A stretch of DNA of 45,377 nt from VRUE01 sp036379955 (GTDB lineage Bacteria; Actinomycetota; Thermoleophilia; Solirubrobacterales; 70-9): NCBI GenBank assembly GCA_036379955.1, contig DASVFR010000035.1, positions 1-45,377 on the forward strand. The letters run 5' to 3'. A model generated the notes under the pieces. It did not search any database. It worked only from the letters and a program-made list of their open reading frames with translations, and was not told the DNA's origin. The first letter of the stretch is position 1. Every line of letters begins with the position of its first letter. Position numbers and translations under genes: made by a program. Below, piece by piece: positions 34,482-41,457 of this stretch.

Positions 34482-35699
34482 ATGAACGCCCAGCTCACAG
34501 GCACGGATCGAGAGCACCTGCGGCGAGCTTTGGAGCTTGCGGAGGGGGGGCGGGGGCACGTGAGTCCCAATCCTCTCGTTGGGGCGGTCGTGGTGCGTGA
34601 CGGTGAGGTGATCGGCGAGGGGTGGCACGCGGAGCTTGGGGATCTGCACGCGGAGCGGGCGGCGCTGGCCGATTGTGCGGAGCGAGGCGAGGACCCCGCC
34701 GGGGCGACGATGTGCGTGACGCTGGAGCCCTGCGCGCACACGGGCCGGCAGCCGCCGTGCGTCGAGGCGATCCTGGAGGCAGGTATCTCGCGGATCGTGA
34801 TCGGGTCCGACGATCCGAGCGAGAAGGCGGCGGGGCGCGGTCCCGGCATCCTGCGCGACGGCGGGATCGAGGTCGAGTTCGCCGACGGCGAGGAGGCGAC
34901 GGCTGCGCGGCTCCTAAATCAGCCCTTCCGCAAGCACTCCCGCACCGGACTGCCCCTGGTCGCCCTGAAGCTGGCGATGTCCCTCGACGGCCGCACCGCA
35001 ACGCAGCCCGGCGACTCCCCCTGGATCTCCGGCGAGCGTTCGCGCGAGCTCGTCCACCGCTGGCGCGCCGAATCCGACGCGATCGCCGTCGGCATCGGCA
35101 CCGCCCTAGCCGACGACCCCCTCCTAACCGCCCGCCCCACTCCTTCCGGTGCGCCTTTTACGGCACATGACCACATAAAGCGCACCGGAACGGAGGCGAG
35201 GCAGCCGTTGCGCGTTGTCTTTGACCGCGGGGCGCGCCTGCCGCTCGATTCGCAGCTGCTGCGGACTTTGGACGAGTCACCCGTGCTCGTGGTGGTAGAC
35301 CCTGACGCTGATCCCGACCGCCGCGCCACGCTGCAGGACGCCGGTACCGAGATCCTCGTCGCGGATGGGATTGAAGCTGCTTTGTCCGATCTGGGCCGCC
35401 GCGGCATCGCCAGCCTCTTCCTGGAGGGCGGACAAACCCTCGCTTCGGCCTTTCAAGCTTCCGATCAACTGGACGAGGCGCGCATCTTCATCGCCCCGGT
35501 CCTCCTTGGAAGTGTGAAACAAGACGCTTCTCGCGCGGGTGGCGCCGTAGGGGGAACCGCCCCTGAGGACGCTTTAGCGACCGGAAGGGGCGGTGGGTCC
35601 CCTGCGGCGACAGGACCCGCGCGCGTGAGCGCTTTGTCCCGCACCGTCGAGATGGTCGGGGACGACGTTCTGATCCGAGCCCGACTGAAGGAGTGGTGA
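34482..35699 (+). CDS. ribD: Bifunctional riboflavin biosynthesis protein RibD
   Basis: A 405-aa fusion of a pyrimidine deaminase (zinc motif HAERAA 56-61, PC...PPC with C84 and C93) and a reductase (LKLAMSLDGRTATQPGDSPWI, then VGIGTALADDPLLTARP). It carries out steps two and three of riboflavin synthesis. Two palindromic insertions are read in frame: residues 222-238 (54-nt element shared with rsmB), and about 355-376 near the C-terminus (35543-35609). Both lie in loops between conserved blocks, making it longer than the usual 340-370 aa. The sense strand goes from G-rich to C-rich before the first insertion. It is first of the rib operon. Confidence 0.94.
   Translation: MNAQLTGTDREHLRRALELAEGGRGHVSPNPLVGAVVVRDGEVIGEGWHAELGDLHAERAALADCAERGEDPAGATMCVTLEPCAHTGRQPPCVEAILEAGISRIVIGSDDPSEKAAGRGPGILRDGGIEVEFADGEEATAARLLNQPFRKHSRTGLPLVALKLAMSLDGRTATQPGDSPWISGERSRELVHRWRAESDAIAVGIGTALADDPLLTARPTPSGAPFTAHDHIKRTGTEARQPLRVVFDRGARLPLDSQLLRTLDESPVLVVVDPDADPDRRATLQDAGTEILVADGIEAALSDLGRRGIASLFLEGGQTLASAFQASDQLDEARIFIAPVLLGSVKQDASRAGGAVGGTAPEDALATGRGGGSPAATGPARVSALSRTVEMVGDDVLIRARLKEW
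35143..35196 (+). repeat. 54-nt protein-coding palindromic element inside ribD
   Basis: It has the same 14-nt 5' arm and nearly the same 3' arm as the rsmB copy, and ends with the same CGGAGG. It is read in the same phase, giving SGAP, ten variable residues, then KRTGTE-like ends. The centre has diverged and no longer pairs well. Confidence 0.9.
35543..35609 (+). repeat. Second palindrome inside ribD
   Basis: CCGCCCCT (35557-35564) pairs with AGGGGCGG (35586-35593). Past a bulge, CGCCGTAGGGG pairs with CCCCTGCGGCG with one G-U. The loop holds CGCT-TT-AGCG. It encodes a Gly/Ala/Pro-rich stretch absent from typical RibD proteins. Confidence 0.7.
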
Positions 35700-35701
35700 G
35701 T

Positions 35702-36307
35702 GTGTTCACCGGGCTGATCGAAGAGGTTGGCGTCGTCAAGGAGGTCGAGTCCGGAGCGGATGGTGCCCAAATCCGGATTGCGACGGAGCTTGCGCCCGAG
35801 ATCGCGGGCGGCGATTCGGTTGCGGTCAATGGCGTCTGCCTTACGGCCACGTCCGTCGATACCAGTGGCTTCAAGACGGAGGCGATGAACCAGACCCTGA
35901 CGGTGACTGCGCTCGGTGGGCTGGGACAGGGCGACCGCGTCAATCTCGAGCTGGCGATGAAGGCCTCGGATCGCCTCGGAGGCCACATCGTCCAGGGGCA
36001 CGCCGATGGAGTGGGCGAGGTTCTGTCGCTCGAGGACGACGGATTCGCCAGGCGGGTGCGCATAGAGCTTGATGAAACCCTGTTGCGCTACGTCGTTGCC
36101 AAGGGTTCGATCACCTTGAACGGCGTCAGCCTGACCGTCGCGGACCTGGGCGATTCCTGGGCCGAGGTCTCCCTGATCCCCGAGACTTTGGAGCGGACCA
36201 ACTTGGGCGCGTTGGCGCCGGGAAGCAAGCTGAACGTCGAGTGTGACGTGGTGGCCAAGTACGTGGAGCGATTGATGAGACCATTCGCCGGAGAGGAGTC
36301 GACGTGA
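35702..36307 (+). CDS. ribE: Riboflavin synthase, alpha chain
   Basis: A 201-aa protein with two similar barrel domains (about 1-95 and 98-190). It dismutates two lumazines into riboflavin. The start FTGLIEEVG, VNGVCLT (about 43-49), GGHIVQGH and LNGVSLT (second domain) are diagnostic. GTG at 35702 is chosen because AAGGAG lies 8 nt upstream; GTGs at 35693 and 35696 are alternatives. It overlaps ribBA by 4 nt. Confidence 0.95.
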   Translation: MFTGLIEEVGVVKEVESGADGAQIRIATELAPEIAGGDSVAVNGVCLTATSVDTSGFKTEAMNQTLTVTALGGLGQGDRVNLELAMKASDRLGGHIVQGHADGVGEVLSLEDDGFARRVRIELDETLLRYVVAKGSITLNGVSLTVADLGDSWAEVSLIPETLERTNLGALAPGSKLNVECDVVAKYVERLMRPFAGEEST

Positions 36308-37638
36308 GCCAGATGACGGAGTCGCAGGAGACAGAGCAGAGCCGGACCGGTGCCGGGAGTCCGTTCGCGACGATCGAGGAAGGGATCGAGGAGATCCGGC
36401 GCGGGCGCATGGTCGTCGTCTGCGACGGCGAGGACCGCGAGAACGAGGGCGATCTGGTGATGGCGGCGCAGTTCGCGACGCCGGAGGCGGTCAACTTCAT
36501 GGCCAAGGAGGCGCGCGGCCTGATCTGCCTGGCGCTGACGGCGGAGCGTTGCGAGAAGCTCGGCCTCAACCTGATGGCGGCCAAGAACGAGGCCCCGCTG
36601 CAGACCGCGTTCACGGTCACGATCGAGGCCGCCGGCGGCGTCAGCACAGGGATCTCGGCCCACGACCGCGCGCACACGATCCAGGTCGCGATCGACCCCA
36701 ACTCCGGCCCGCGCGACATCGTCGTTCCCGGCCACATGTTCCCCTTGCGGGCCAAGGACGGCGGGGTCCTCGAGCGCACCGGGCACACCGAGGCCAGCGT
36801 CGACCTCGCCCGCCTCGCCGGCCTCACCCCGGCCGGGGTCATCTGCGAGGTGATGAACGACGACGGGACGATGGCCCGCGTCCCCGACCTCGTCCCCTAC
36901 TGCGAGAGCCACGGCCTGAAGATGATCACGGTCGCCGACCTGATCGCCTACCGGCGCCGCACCGAGAAGCTGGTCGAGCGCGTCGTCTCGACCGCGCTGC
37001 CGACAGATTTCGGCGACTTCACCGCGGTCGGCTACCGCTCGCTGGTCGACGACAAGCACCACGTGGCGATGGTCAAGGGCGACGTCGACGGAGTCGAGGA
37101 CGTGCTCGTCCGCGTCCACAGCGAGTGCCTCACCGGCGACGTCTTCCACAGCATGCGCTGCGACTGCGGCGAGCAGCTGGAAGCCGCCCTGACCCAGATC
37201 GAGCGCGAGGGCCGCGGCGTCCTCCTCTACCTCTCTCAGGAGGGGCGCGGCATTGGCCTGCTCAACAAGCTCAAGGCCTACAAGCTGCAGGAGGAGGGGG
37301 CGGATACGGTCGAGGCCAACCTCAAGCTCGGTCTGCCCGCCGACCTGCGCGACTACGGGATCGGCGCCCAGATCCTCGGCGACCTCGGCCTGACCAGCAT
37401 TCGCATCCTCACCAACAACCCGAAGAAGATCGTCGGGCTCGAGGGCTACGGGCTCTCGGTCAGCGAGCAGGTGCCGATCGAGTCGGCGCCCAACCAGCAC
37501 AACGAGGCTTACCTGCGCGCCAAGCGCGACAAGATGGGCCACTCGCTGCACCACCAGGGCCTAGCCCTCGACGAGGAGATGATCCGCGACGAGGACGAGC
37601 GCGACGCCGCCGGCGAGAGCGAGGCGGCGGGTGGCTGA
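36304..37638 (+). CDS. ribBA: Bifunctional DHBP synthase / GTP cyclohydrolase II
   Basis: A 444-aa fusion. The RibB half (about 20-220) has DGEDRENEGDLVMAAQ (from 41) and FMAKEARGLICLALT. The RibA half (about 225-425) has RVHSECLTGDVFHSMRCDCG, whose three Cys (about 275, 286 and 288) bind zinc, and LYLSQEGRGIGLLNK. It makes both early precursors of riboflavin, from ribulose 5-phosphate and GTP. GTG start overlaps ribE; it overlaps ribH by 8 nt. Confidence 0.96.
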   Translation: MSQMTESQETEQSRTGAGSPFATIEEGIEEIRRGRMVVVCDGEDRENEGDLVMAAQFATPEAVNFMAKEARGLICLALTAERCEKLGLNLMAAKNEAPLQTAFTVTIEAAGGVSTGISAHDRAHTIQVAIDPNSGPRDIVVPGHMFPLRAKDGGVLERTGHTEASVDLARLAGLTPAGVICEVMNDDGTMARVPDLVPYCESHGLKMITVADLIAYRRRTEKLVERVVSTALPTDFGDFTAVGYRSLVDDKHHVAMVKGDVDGVEDVLVRVHSECLTGDVFHSMRCDCGEQLEAALTQIEREGRGVLLYLSQEGRGIGLLNKLKAYKLQEEGADTVEANLKLGLPADLRDYGIGAQILGDLGLTSIRILTNNPKKIVGLEGYGLSVSEQVPIESAPNQHNEAYLRAKRDKMGHSLHHQGLALDEEMIRDEDERDAAGESEAAGG

Positions 37639-38149
37639 GTCGGGCGCCTTCCTCGAGGCGTTCGGAGAGGAGGAGAAGGAGGCGCTGGCGGGGCGCGAGT
37701 TCGCGGTCTGCGTCGGTCACTTCTACGAGGACCTCGCCCAGCGGCTGCTGAGCGGCGCCCGCGAAGGCTTCGAGCTGGCCGGAGTGCCGGCCGCCTCGAT
37801 CCGCGAGTCCTCGGTTCCCGGCGCCTACGAGCTGCCCTTCGCCGCCCGCCTGCACGCCGAGGCCGGCCGCGTTGCCGGCGTCGCCTGCCTCGGCGTCGTC
37901 ATCCGCGGCGAGACCGACCACTACGACTTCGTCTGTGCCGAGGCCGCCCGCGGGATCCAGGAAGTGCAGCTGATCACAGGCGTCCCCTGCGCCTTCGGCG
38001 TGATCACCTGCGACACGATGGAGCAAGCCCTGGCCCGCGCCGGCGGCGGCAAGCGCGACCAGGGTCGCAACGCCGCCCTCACCGTCGCCCGCATGGCCCT
38101 GCTCAAACAGGACGTCAACCCGTACAGCTGGCGGAGTCGGGACGGTTAG
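37631..38149 (+). CDS. ribH: 6,7-dimethyl-8-ribityllumazine synthase
   Basis: A 172-aa lumazine synthase, the penultimate riboflavin step. Signatures are VPGAYELPFAA (62-72) and GVVIRGETDHYDFVC with the catalytic His97. The substrate-binding RFN motif of most homologues reads HFY here (30-32), keeping the Phe. GTG start overlaps ribBA by 8 nt. Its stop overlaps the convergent toxin gene by 4 nt. It completes ribD-ribE-ribBA-ribH. Confidence 0.93.
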   Translation: MAESGAFLEAFGEEEKEALAGREFAVCVGHFYEDLAQRLLSGAREGFELAGVPAASIRESSVPGAYELPFAARLHAEAGRVAGVACLGVVIRGETDHYDFVCAEAARGIQEVQLITGVPCAFGVITCDTMEQALARAGGGKRDQGRNAALTVARMALLKQDVNPYSWRSRDG

Positions 38150-38526
38150 CTCGCAAGCAACGTCGCGACCGGATAGCGGCGCAGGGCTCGGTCGGAGGTG
38201 ATCAGCGTCAGTCCGTCGACGATCGCTTGGGCGACGAGCATGCGGTCGAAAGGATCGCCGTGGTGGTTTGGCAGCGACTCGATCGCCTCGGTGTGGCGGA
38301 GCAGCACGGGCAGCAGCTGAAACCGCTTGGCCTCCACGGCATCGCCGAGATCGTCGGGTGCGGGAAGCCTTCTCTTCGATCGCTTGATCGCAACCTCCCA
38401 GGGGCTGATCACGCTGACGAAGACCTGGTTCTCTCCGGCGGAGATGACGTCTCTTGCCTGAGCTGAGAGTAGATGAGGCGCGGAAAAGACCCAGATCATC
38501 GTGTGCGTGTCGAGCAGCAGCTTCAA
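38146..38526 (-). CDS. PIN-domain toxin, VapC-like
   Basis: A 126-aa PIN ribonuclease. The acidic metal site is visible: Asp6 (LLLDTHTMIW), Glu44 (SPWEVAIK), Asp91/Asp94 (GDPFDRML) and Asp112 (TSDRAL). The HTMIW start and PWEVAIK pattern fit toxins paired with Phd/YefM antitoxins. It overlaps the antitoxin by 4 nt and would cleave RNA when freed. The 3' end overlaps ribH tail to tail. Confidence 0.92.
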   Translation of the reverse strand: MKLLLDTHTMIWVFSAPHLLSAQARDVISAGENQVFVSVISPWEVAIKRSKRRLPAPDDLGDAVEAKRFQLLPVLLRHTEAIESLPNHHGDPFDRMLVAQAIVDGLTLITSDRALRRYPVATLLAS

Positions 38527-38816
38527 TCGCCTCTCCAGGCGTCCTCGTCGCTCGGAAAGATCTCACCTTCGAATTCGCGCGCGGTTTCCCGCTTCATCTC
38601 CGCCCACTCCTCCGGAGACGGCACATCGAACTTCCCCTCCCAGCCACCGAGCTTGCGCTTGCCGGGCTTGACCAGGGACACCGGCACCAGCTTCGCCGCG
38701 GGCTTGCCGGCGCGCGTGATCACGATCTGCTCGCCACCCTCGACGCGGGCGACAAGGCGTGAAAGCTGTGTCTTCGCTTCGTGCATGTTCACGCTGTCCA
38801 AGTCCTCAGCGGCCAT
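38523..38816 (-). CDS. Antitoxin, Phd/YefM family
   Basis: A 97-aa protein whose residues 9-50 match Phd/YefM antitoxins (VNMHEAKTQLSRLVARVEGG, ITRAGKPAAKLVP). The acidic C-terminus (WRGD ending) should bind the toxin. GAGGGGG lies 7 nt before the ATG. The antitoxin comes first, as usual. Autorepression through the inverted repeat at 38851-38873 is likely (inference). Confidence 0.92.
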   Translation of the reverse strand: MAAEDLDSVNMHEAKTQLSRLVARVEGGEQIVITRAGKPAAKLVPVSLVKPGKRKLGGWEGKFDVPSPEEWAEMKRETAREFEGEIFPSDEDAWRGD

Positions 38817-38850
38817 TTCTCTTCCCCCTCGGTGGAAGTCGGTGCTTTTC

Positions 38851-38873
38851 GAGTTAGTCTACTTAGCTAACTC
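38851..38873. promoter_or_regulatory. Inverted repeat in the antitoxin/rpmB divergent spacer
   Basis: GAGTTAG and CTAACTC flank 9 nt. The site lies 35 nt upstream of the antitoxin start and 27 nt upstream of rpmB. It is AT-rich compared with its surroundings and is a likely operator and promoter region for the toxin-antitoxin pair, which may also affect rpmB. Confidence 0.5.
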
Positions 38874-38899
38874 CTGTTCACGCTACCATGCCCGGCCCG

Positions 38900-39091
38900 A
38901 TGGCCAAGGTCTGTCACAGCTGCGGCAAGGGGCCGGCGTTCGGCCAGTCCCGTAGCCACTCAATGGTCGCGACCAAGCGGCGCTTCGACCCGAACCTGCA
39001 GAAGGTGCGGATCGAGGAAAAGGGTCGCAAGCTGCGCACCTACGTCTGCACGCGCTGTCTCAAGGCCAACAAGGTCGTCAAGGCCGCCTGA
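38900..39091 (+). CDS. rpmB: 50S ribosomal protein L28
   Basis: A 63-aa L28 of the zinc-binding form: C5/C8 (CHSC) and C50/C53 (CTRC). TKRRFDPNLQKVRI is the family core. ATG at 38900 gives the standard MAK start; an ATG at 38888 adds four residues. No ribosome site is visible. In many bacteria rpmB lies near the yloU-yloV genes and recG; here an MMPL gene intervenes and yloU is absent. Its stop is inside the arm of element C. Confidence 0.96.
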   Translation: MAKVCHSCGKGPAFGQSRSHSMVATKRRFDPNLQKVRIEEKGRKLRTYVCTRCLKANKVVKAA

Positions 39092-39195
39092 GGCCGTAGG
39101 GCACACTGCGCCAGGCCGCGCCGTCGGCTGCGCGCCGTGCTGAAGCACTGTCGCTTCGCCGCCGACACGCCCTGGCTTGGCCCTACGGCCTCAGG
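39087..39195 (+). repeat. ~100-nt structured palindromic element, copy C (rpmB/MMPL gap)
   Basis: Perfect 16-bp outer arms (39087-39102 / 39180-39195) are followed by the bulges ACACTGCG and CTTG, inner arms CCAGG/CCTGG, a further GTCGGC/GCCGAC stem and an apical GTGC-TGAA-GCAC hairpin. The arrangement matches copies A and B while the arm sequences differ. It starts at the rpmB stop. Confidence 0.85.
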
Positions 39196-39216
39196 GTCCT
39201 CGAACAGAGAATGGGC

Positions 39217-41400
39217 TCAGTCGGCTGACACGACGACCGGGTGCTCGCCCGTCGGACGAGGGTCGCCCTCGGCTGGCTCTACGTGGAGGCGGGGGAGGAT
39301 GCGGTCGAGCCAGGCGGGGATCCACCAGGCGCGGCGGCCGAAGAGCTGCATGATCGCCGGCACGAGGACGGAGCGGATGATGACGGCGTCGATCAGGACG
39401 GCGGAGGCGAGGCCGAGGCCGAAGAGCTTGATGATCCGTTCTTCGCCGAGCATGAAGGAGGCGAAGACGGTGACCATGATCGCCGCCGCCGCGGTGATCA
39501 CCCGCCCGGTCAGCGCCAGGCCGCGAGTGACGGCGATCGATGCGTCCTTGCGGCTTTCCCACTCTTCGTGGATGCGCGACATCAGGAAGACCTCGTAGTC
39601 CATCGAGAGGCCGAAGACGATCGAGAAGAGGAAGACCGGGAAGAAGGCGATGATCGGCCCGGTGTTGTCGACGCCGATCAGGCTCGCGCCCCAGCCCCAC
39701 TGGAAGACGGCGACGATCAGCCCGAAGGCGGCGCCGATGCTGAGCAGGTTCATCGCCATCGCCTTCAGCGGCACCAGGATCGAGCGGAAGACGATCATCA
39801 GCAGCAGCGCCGAGAGCAGCACGACGACGCCGATGAAGAGCGGCAGCTTTTCGGAGATCGCGTCGCCGAAGTCCTCGAAGATCGCGTTGACGCCGCCGAC
39901 GTGGATCTGGCTGCCGGTCTTCGTCTCGATCGGGGGAATCACTTCGTTGCGGATGCGGTCGAGCAGTTCGGTCGTCTCGACGCTCTGCGGCGAGGTGGTC
40001 GGGTAGACGTCGAAGACCCCGGTGTCTTCCTGTTCGTTGAGGGTGATCGACGTCACCTTCGCGACTCCCGACTCGCCTGCGAGCTGCTTGCGGAGCAGGG
40101 TGAGGTTTTCGTCGTTCCCCTTGCTCGGCAGCGAAGCGACCATCACGTAGGGGCCGTTGAACCCCGGCCCGAACCCTTCGGCGAGCAGGTCGTAAGCCTG
40201 CCTGGTCGTCGTCCCCGGGGGTTCTGTGCCGGCGTCGTTGATGCCGAGCCGCAGCGAGAGCGTCGGGACGCAGAGGAGCAGCAGCAGGCCGCCCGAGAGC
40301 ACGGCGGCGAGCACCGGGCGGCGCTGGACCTCGCGGCTCCAGCGGAACCATCTGGTGTTTTCGTCGATCGTGTTGGCGCGGCTCCCCAGCCCGGGGATGC
40401 GCAGGCGGTCGACCCGGCGCCCGACGATCGTCAGGAGCGCCGGCAGCAGGGTCAGCGCCGCGATCATCGTGAAGAAGACGGCCGTGGCCGCCGCCATCGC
40501 CACCCCGTAGAGGAAGCTGATGCCGAGCAGCATCATCCCCATCAGCGAGATGATCACCGTGACGCCGGCGAAGAGGACGGCGCGCCCGGAGGTGTCGACC
40601 GCTGCGATCGCCGCGGCCCGCGGCTCGAGACCTTCGTCGAGGCCGTTGCGGAAGCGGGTGAGGATGAAGAGGGCGTAGTCGATGCCGACGCCGAGGCCGA
40701 TCATCGCCGCCAGGACGGGGGCGAAGTTGGCCGTGTCGAAGACGTGCGTGCCGAGCGTGACGAGGCTGAGGCCGACGCCGAGCGCGAACAGGGCGGTGAG
40801 GATCGGCAGCCCCATCGCGACGACCGAGCCGAAGGTGAGGAGGAGCACGACGACCGCGGCGAGCAGCCCGATGAAGAAGGAGGAGTCACCGCTTTCTTCT
40901 TCGGCTTCCTGGACCAGCGAGCCGCCGAGCTCGACCTGGAGGCCGTTCCCACTCGCGCCCTGGGCCTTGGCGATCAGCGCCCGCGTGTCCTCCTTGTCGA
41001 TCTTGTTGTTGGGGACGTCGAACTGAACGGTCGCGTAGGCGATCTTGCCGTCGTCGCTGATCGCCGCGGCGCCCCCTTCGTGGTACGGGCTGGCGACTTC
41101 GCTGACGTGCGGCGTCTTTTCCGCCTCCGCGAAGACGTTTTCCATCGTCCCGCGGACCGCCGGGGAGAGGACCCCGGCTTGGGCCTTGTAGACGATCTGG
41201 ATGGTGTCGCCGGACTGCTGCGGGAAGCGGTTTTCGAGCAGATCGAAGGCGTCCTTCGAATCGGAGGCCGGCAGCTTGAATTCTTCGGTGAAGTCGGCGC
41301 CGACCGAACCGGCGATCATCCCCATGCCGATCAGGGCGACGACCCAGCCGAGGATCACGGTCTTGCGGTGGCCCGTGCACCAGGTGGCAAAGCGTCTCAT
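39217..41400 (-). CDS. MMPL/RND-family transporter
   Basis: A 727-aa membrane protein with two MMPL halves. Each has a TM helix (about 15-37, and near 370), an extracytoplasmic domain and five more helices. GIDYALFILTRFRNGL and the second-half GLSMDYEVFLMSRIHEEW contain the Asp-Tyr pairs of the proton-relay helices. Actinobacterial MMPL proteins often export lipids or glycolipids; the substrate here is unknown. ATG 41400 is chosen over GTG 41412. It is divergent from the DAK2 gene and convergent with rpmB. Confidence 0.88.
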   Translation of the reverse strand: MRRFATWCTGHRKTVILGWVVALIGMGMIAGSVGADFTEEFKLPASDSKDAFDLLENRFPQQSGDTIQIVYKAQAGVLSPAVRGTMENVFAEAEKTPHVSEVASPYHEGGAAAISDDGKIAYATVQFDVPNNKIDKEDTRALIAKAQGASGNGLQVELGGSLVQEAEEESGDSSFFIGLLAAVVVLLLTFGSVVAMGLPILTALFALGVGLSLVTLGTHVFDTANFAPVLAAMIGLGVGIDYALFILTRFRNGLDEGLEPRAAAIAAVDTSGRAVLFAGVTVIISLMGMMLLGISFLYGVAMAAATAVFFTMIAALTLLPALLTIVGRRVDRLRIPGLGSRANTIDENTRWFRWSREVQRRPVLAAVLSGGLLLLLCVPTLSLRLGINDAGTEPPGTTTRQAYDLLAEGFGPGFNGPYVMVASLPSKGNDENLTLLRKQLAGESGVAKVTSITLNEQEDTGVFDVYPTTSPQSVETTELLDRIRNEVIPPIETKTGSQIHVGGVNAIFEDFGDAISEKLPLFIGVVVLLSALLLMIVFRSILVPLKAMAMNLLSIGAAFGLIVAVFQWGWGASLIGVDNTGPIIAFFPVFLFSIVFGLSMDYEVFLMSRIHEEWESRKDASIAVTRGLALTGRVITAAAAIMVTVFASFMLGEERIIKLFGLGLASAVLIDAVIIRSVLVPAIMQLFGRRAWWIPAWLDRILPRLHVEPAEGDPRPTGEHPVVVSAD

Positions 41401-41443
41401 CGAACGTCGCACCGTAGCGAACCGGTCGGCCCGGCTCGGGGGA

Positions 41444-41457
41444 TAGATTTCGAGCCG
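41444..41457 (+). promoter_or_regulatory. Possible leaderless -10 (TAGATT) of the DAK2 gene
   Basis: TAGATT (41444-41449) is followed by 8 nt and the ATG, with no ribosome site, in a 57-nt divergent spacer. Confidence 0.4.

Noticed and set aside
39241..41457. Open reading frame running about 739 codons upstream of the DAK2 start
   Set aside because: It is antisense to the MMPL gene and low in complexity. The DAK2 family N-terminus starts cleanly at 41458, so the extension is not coding.
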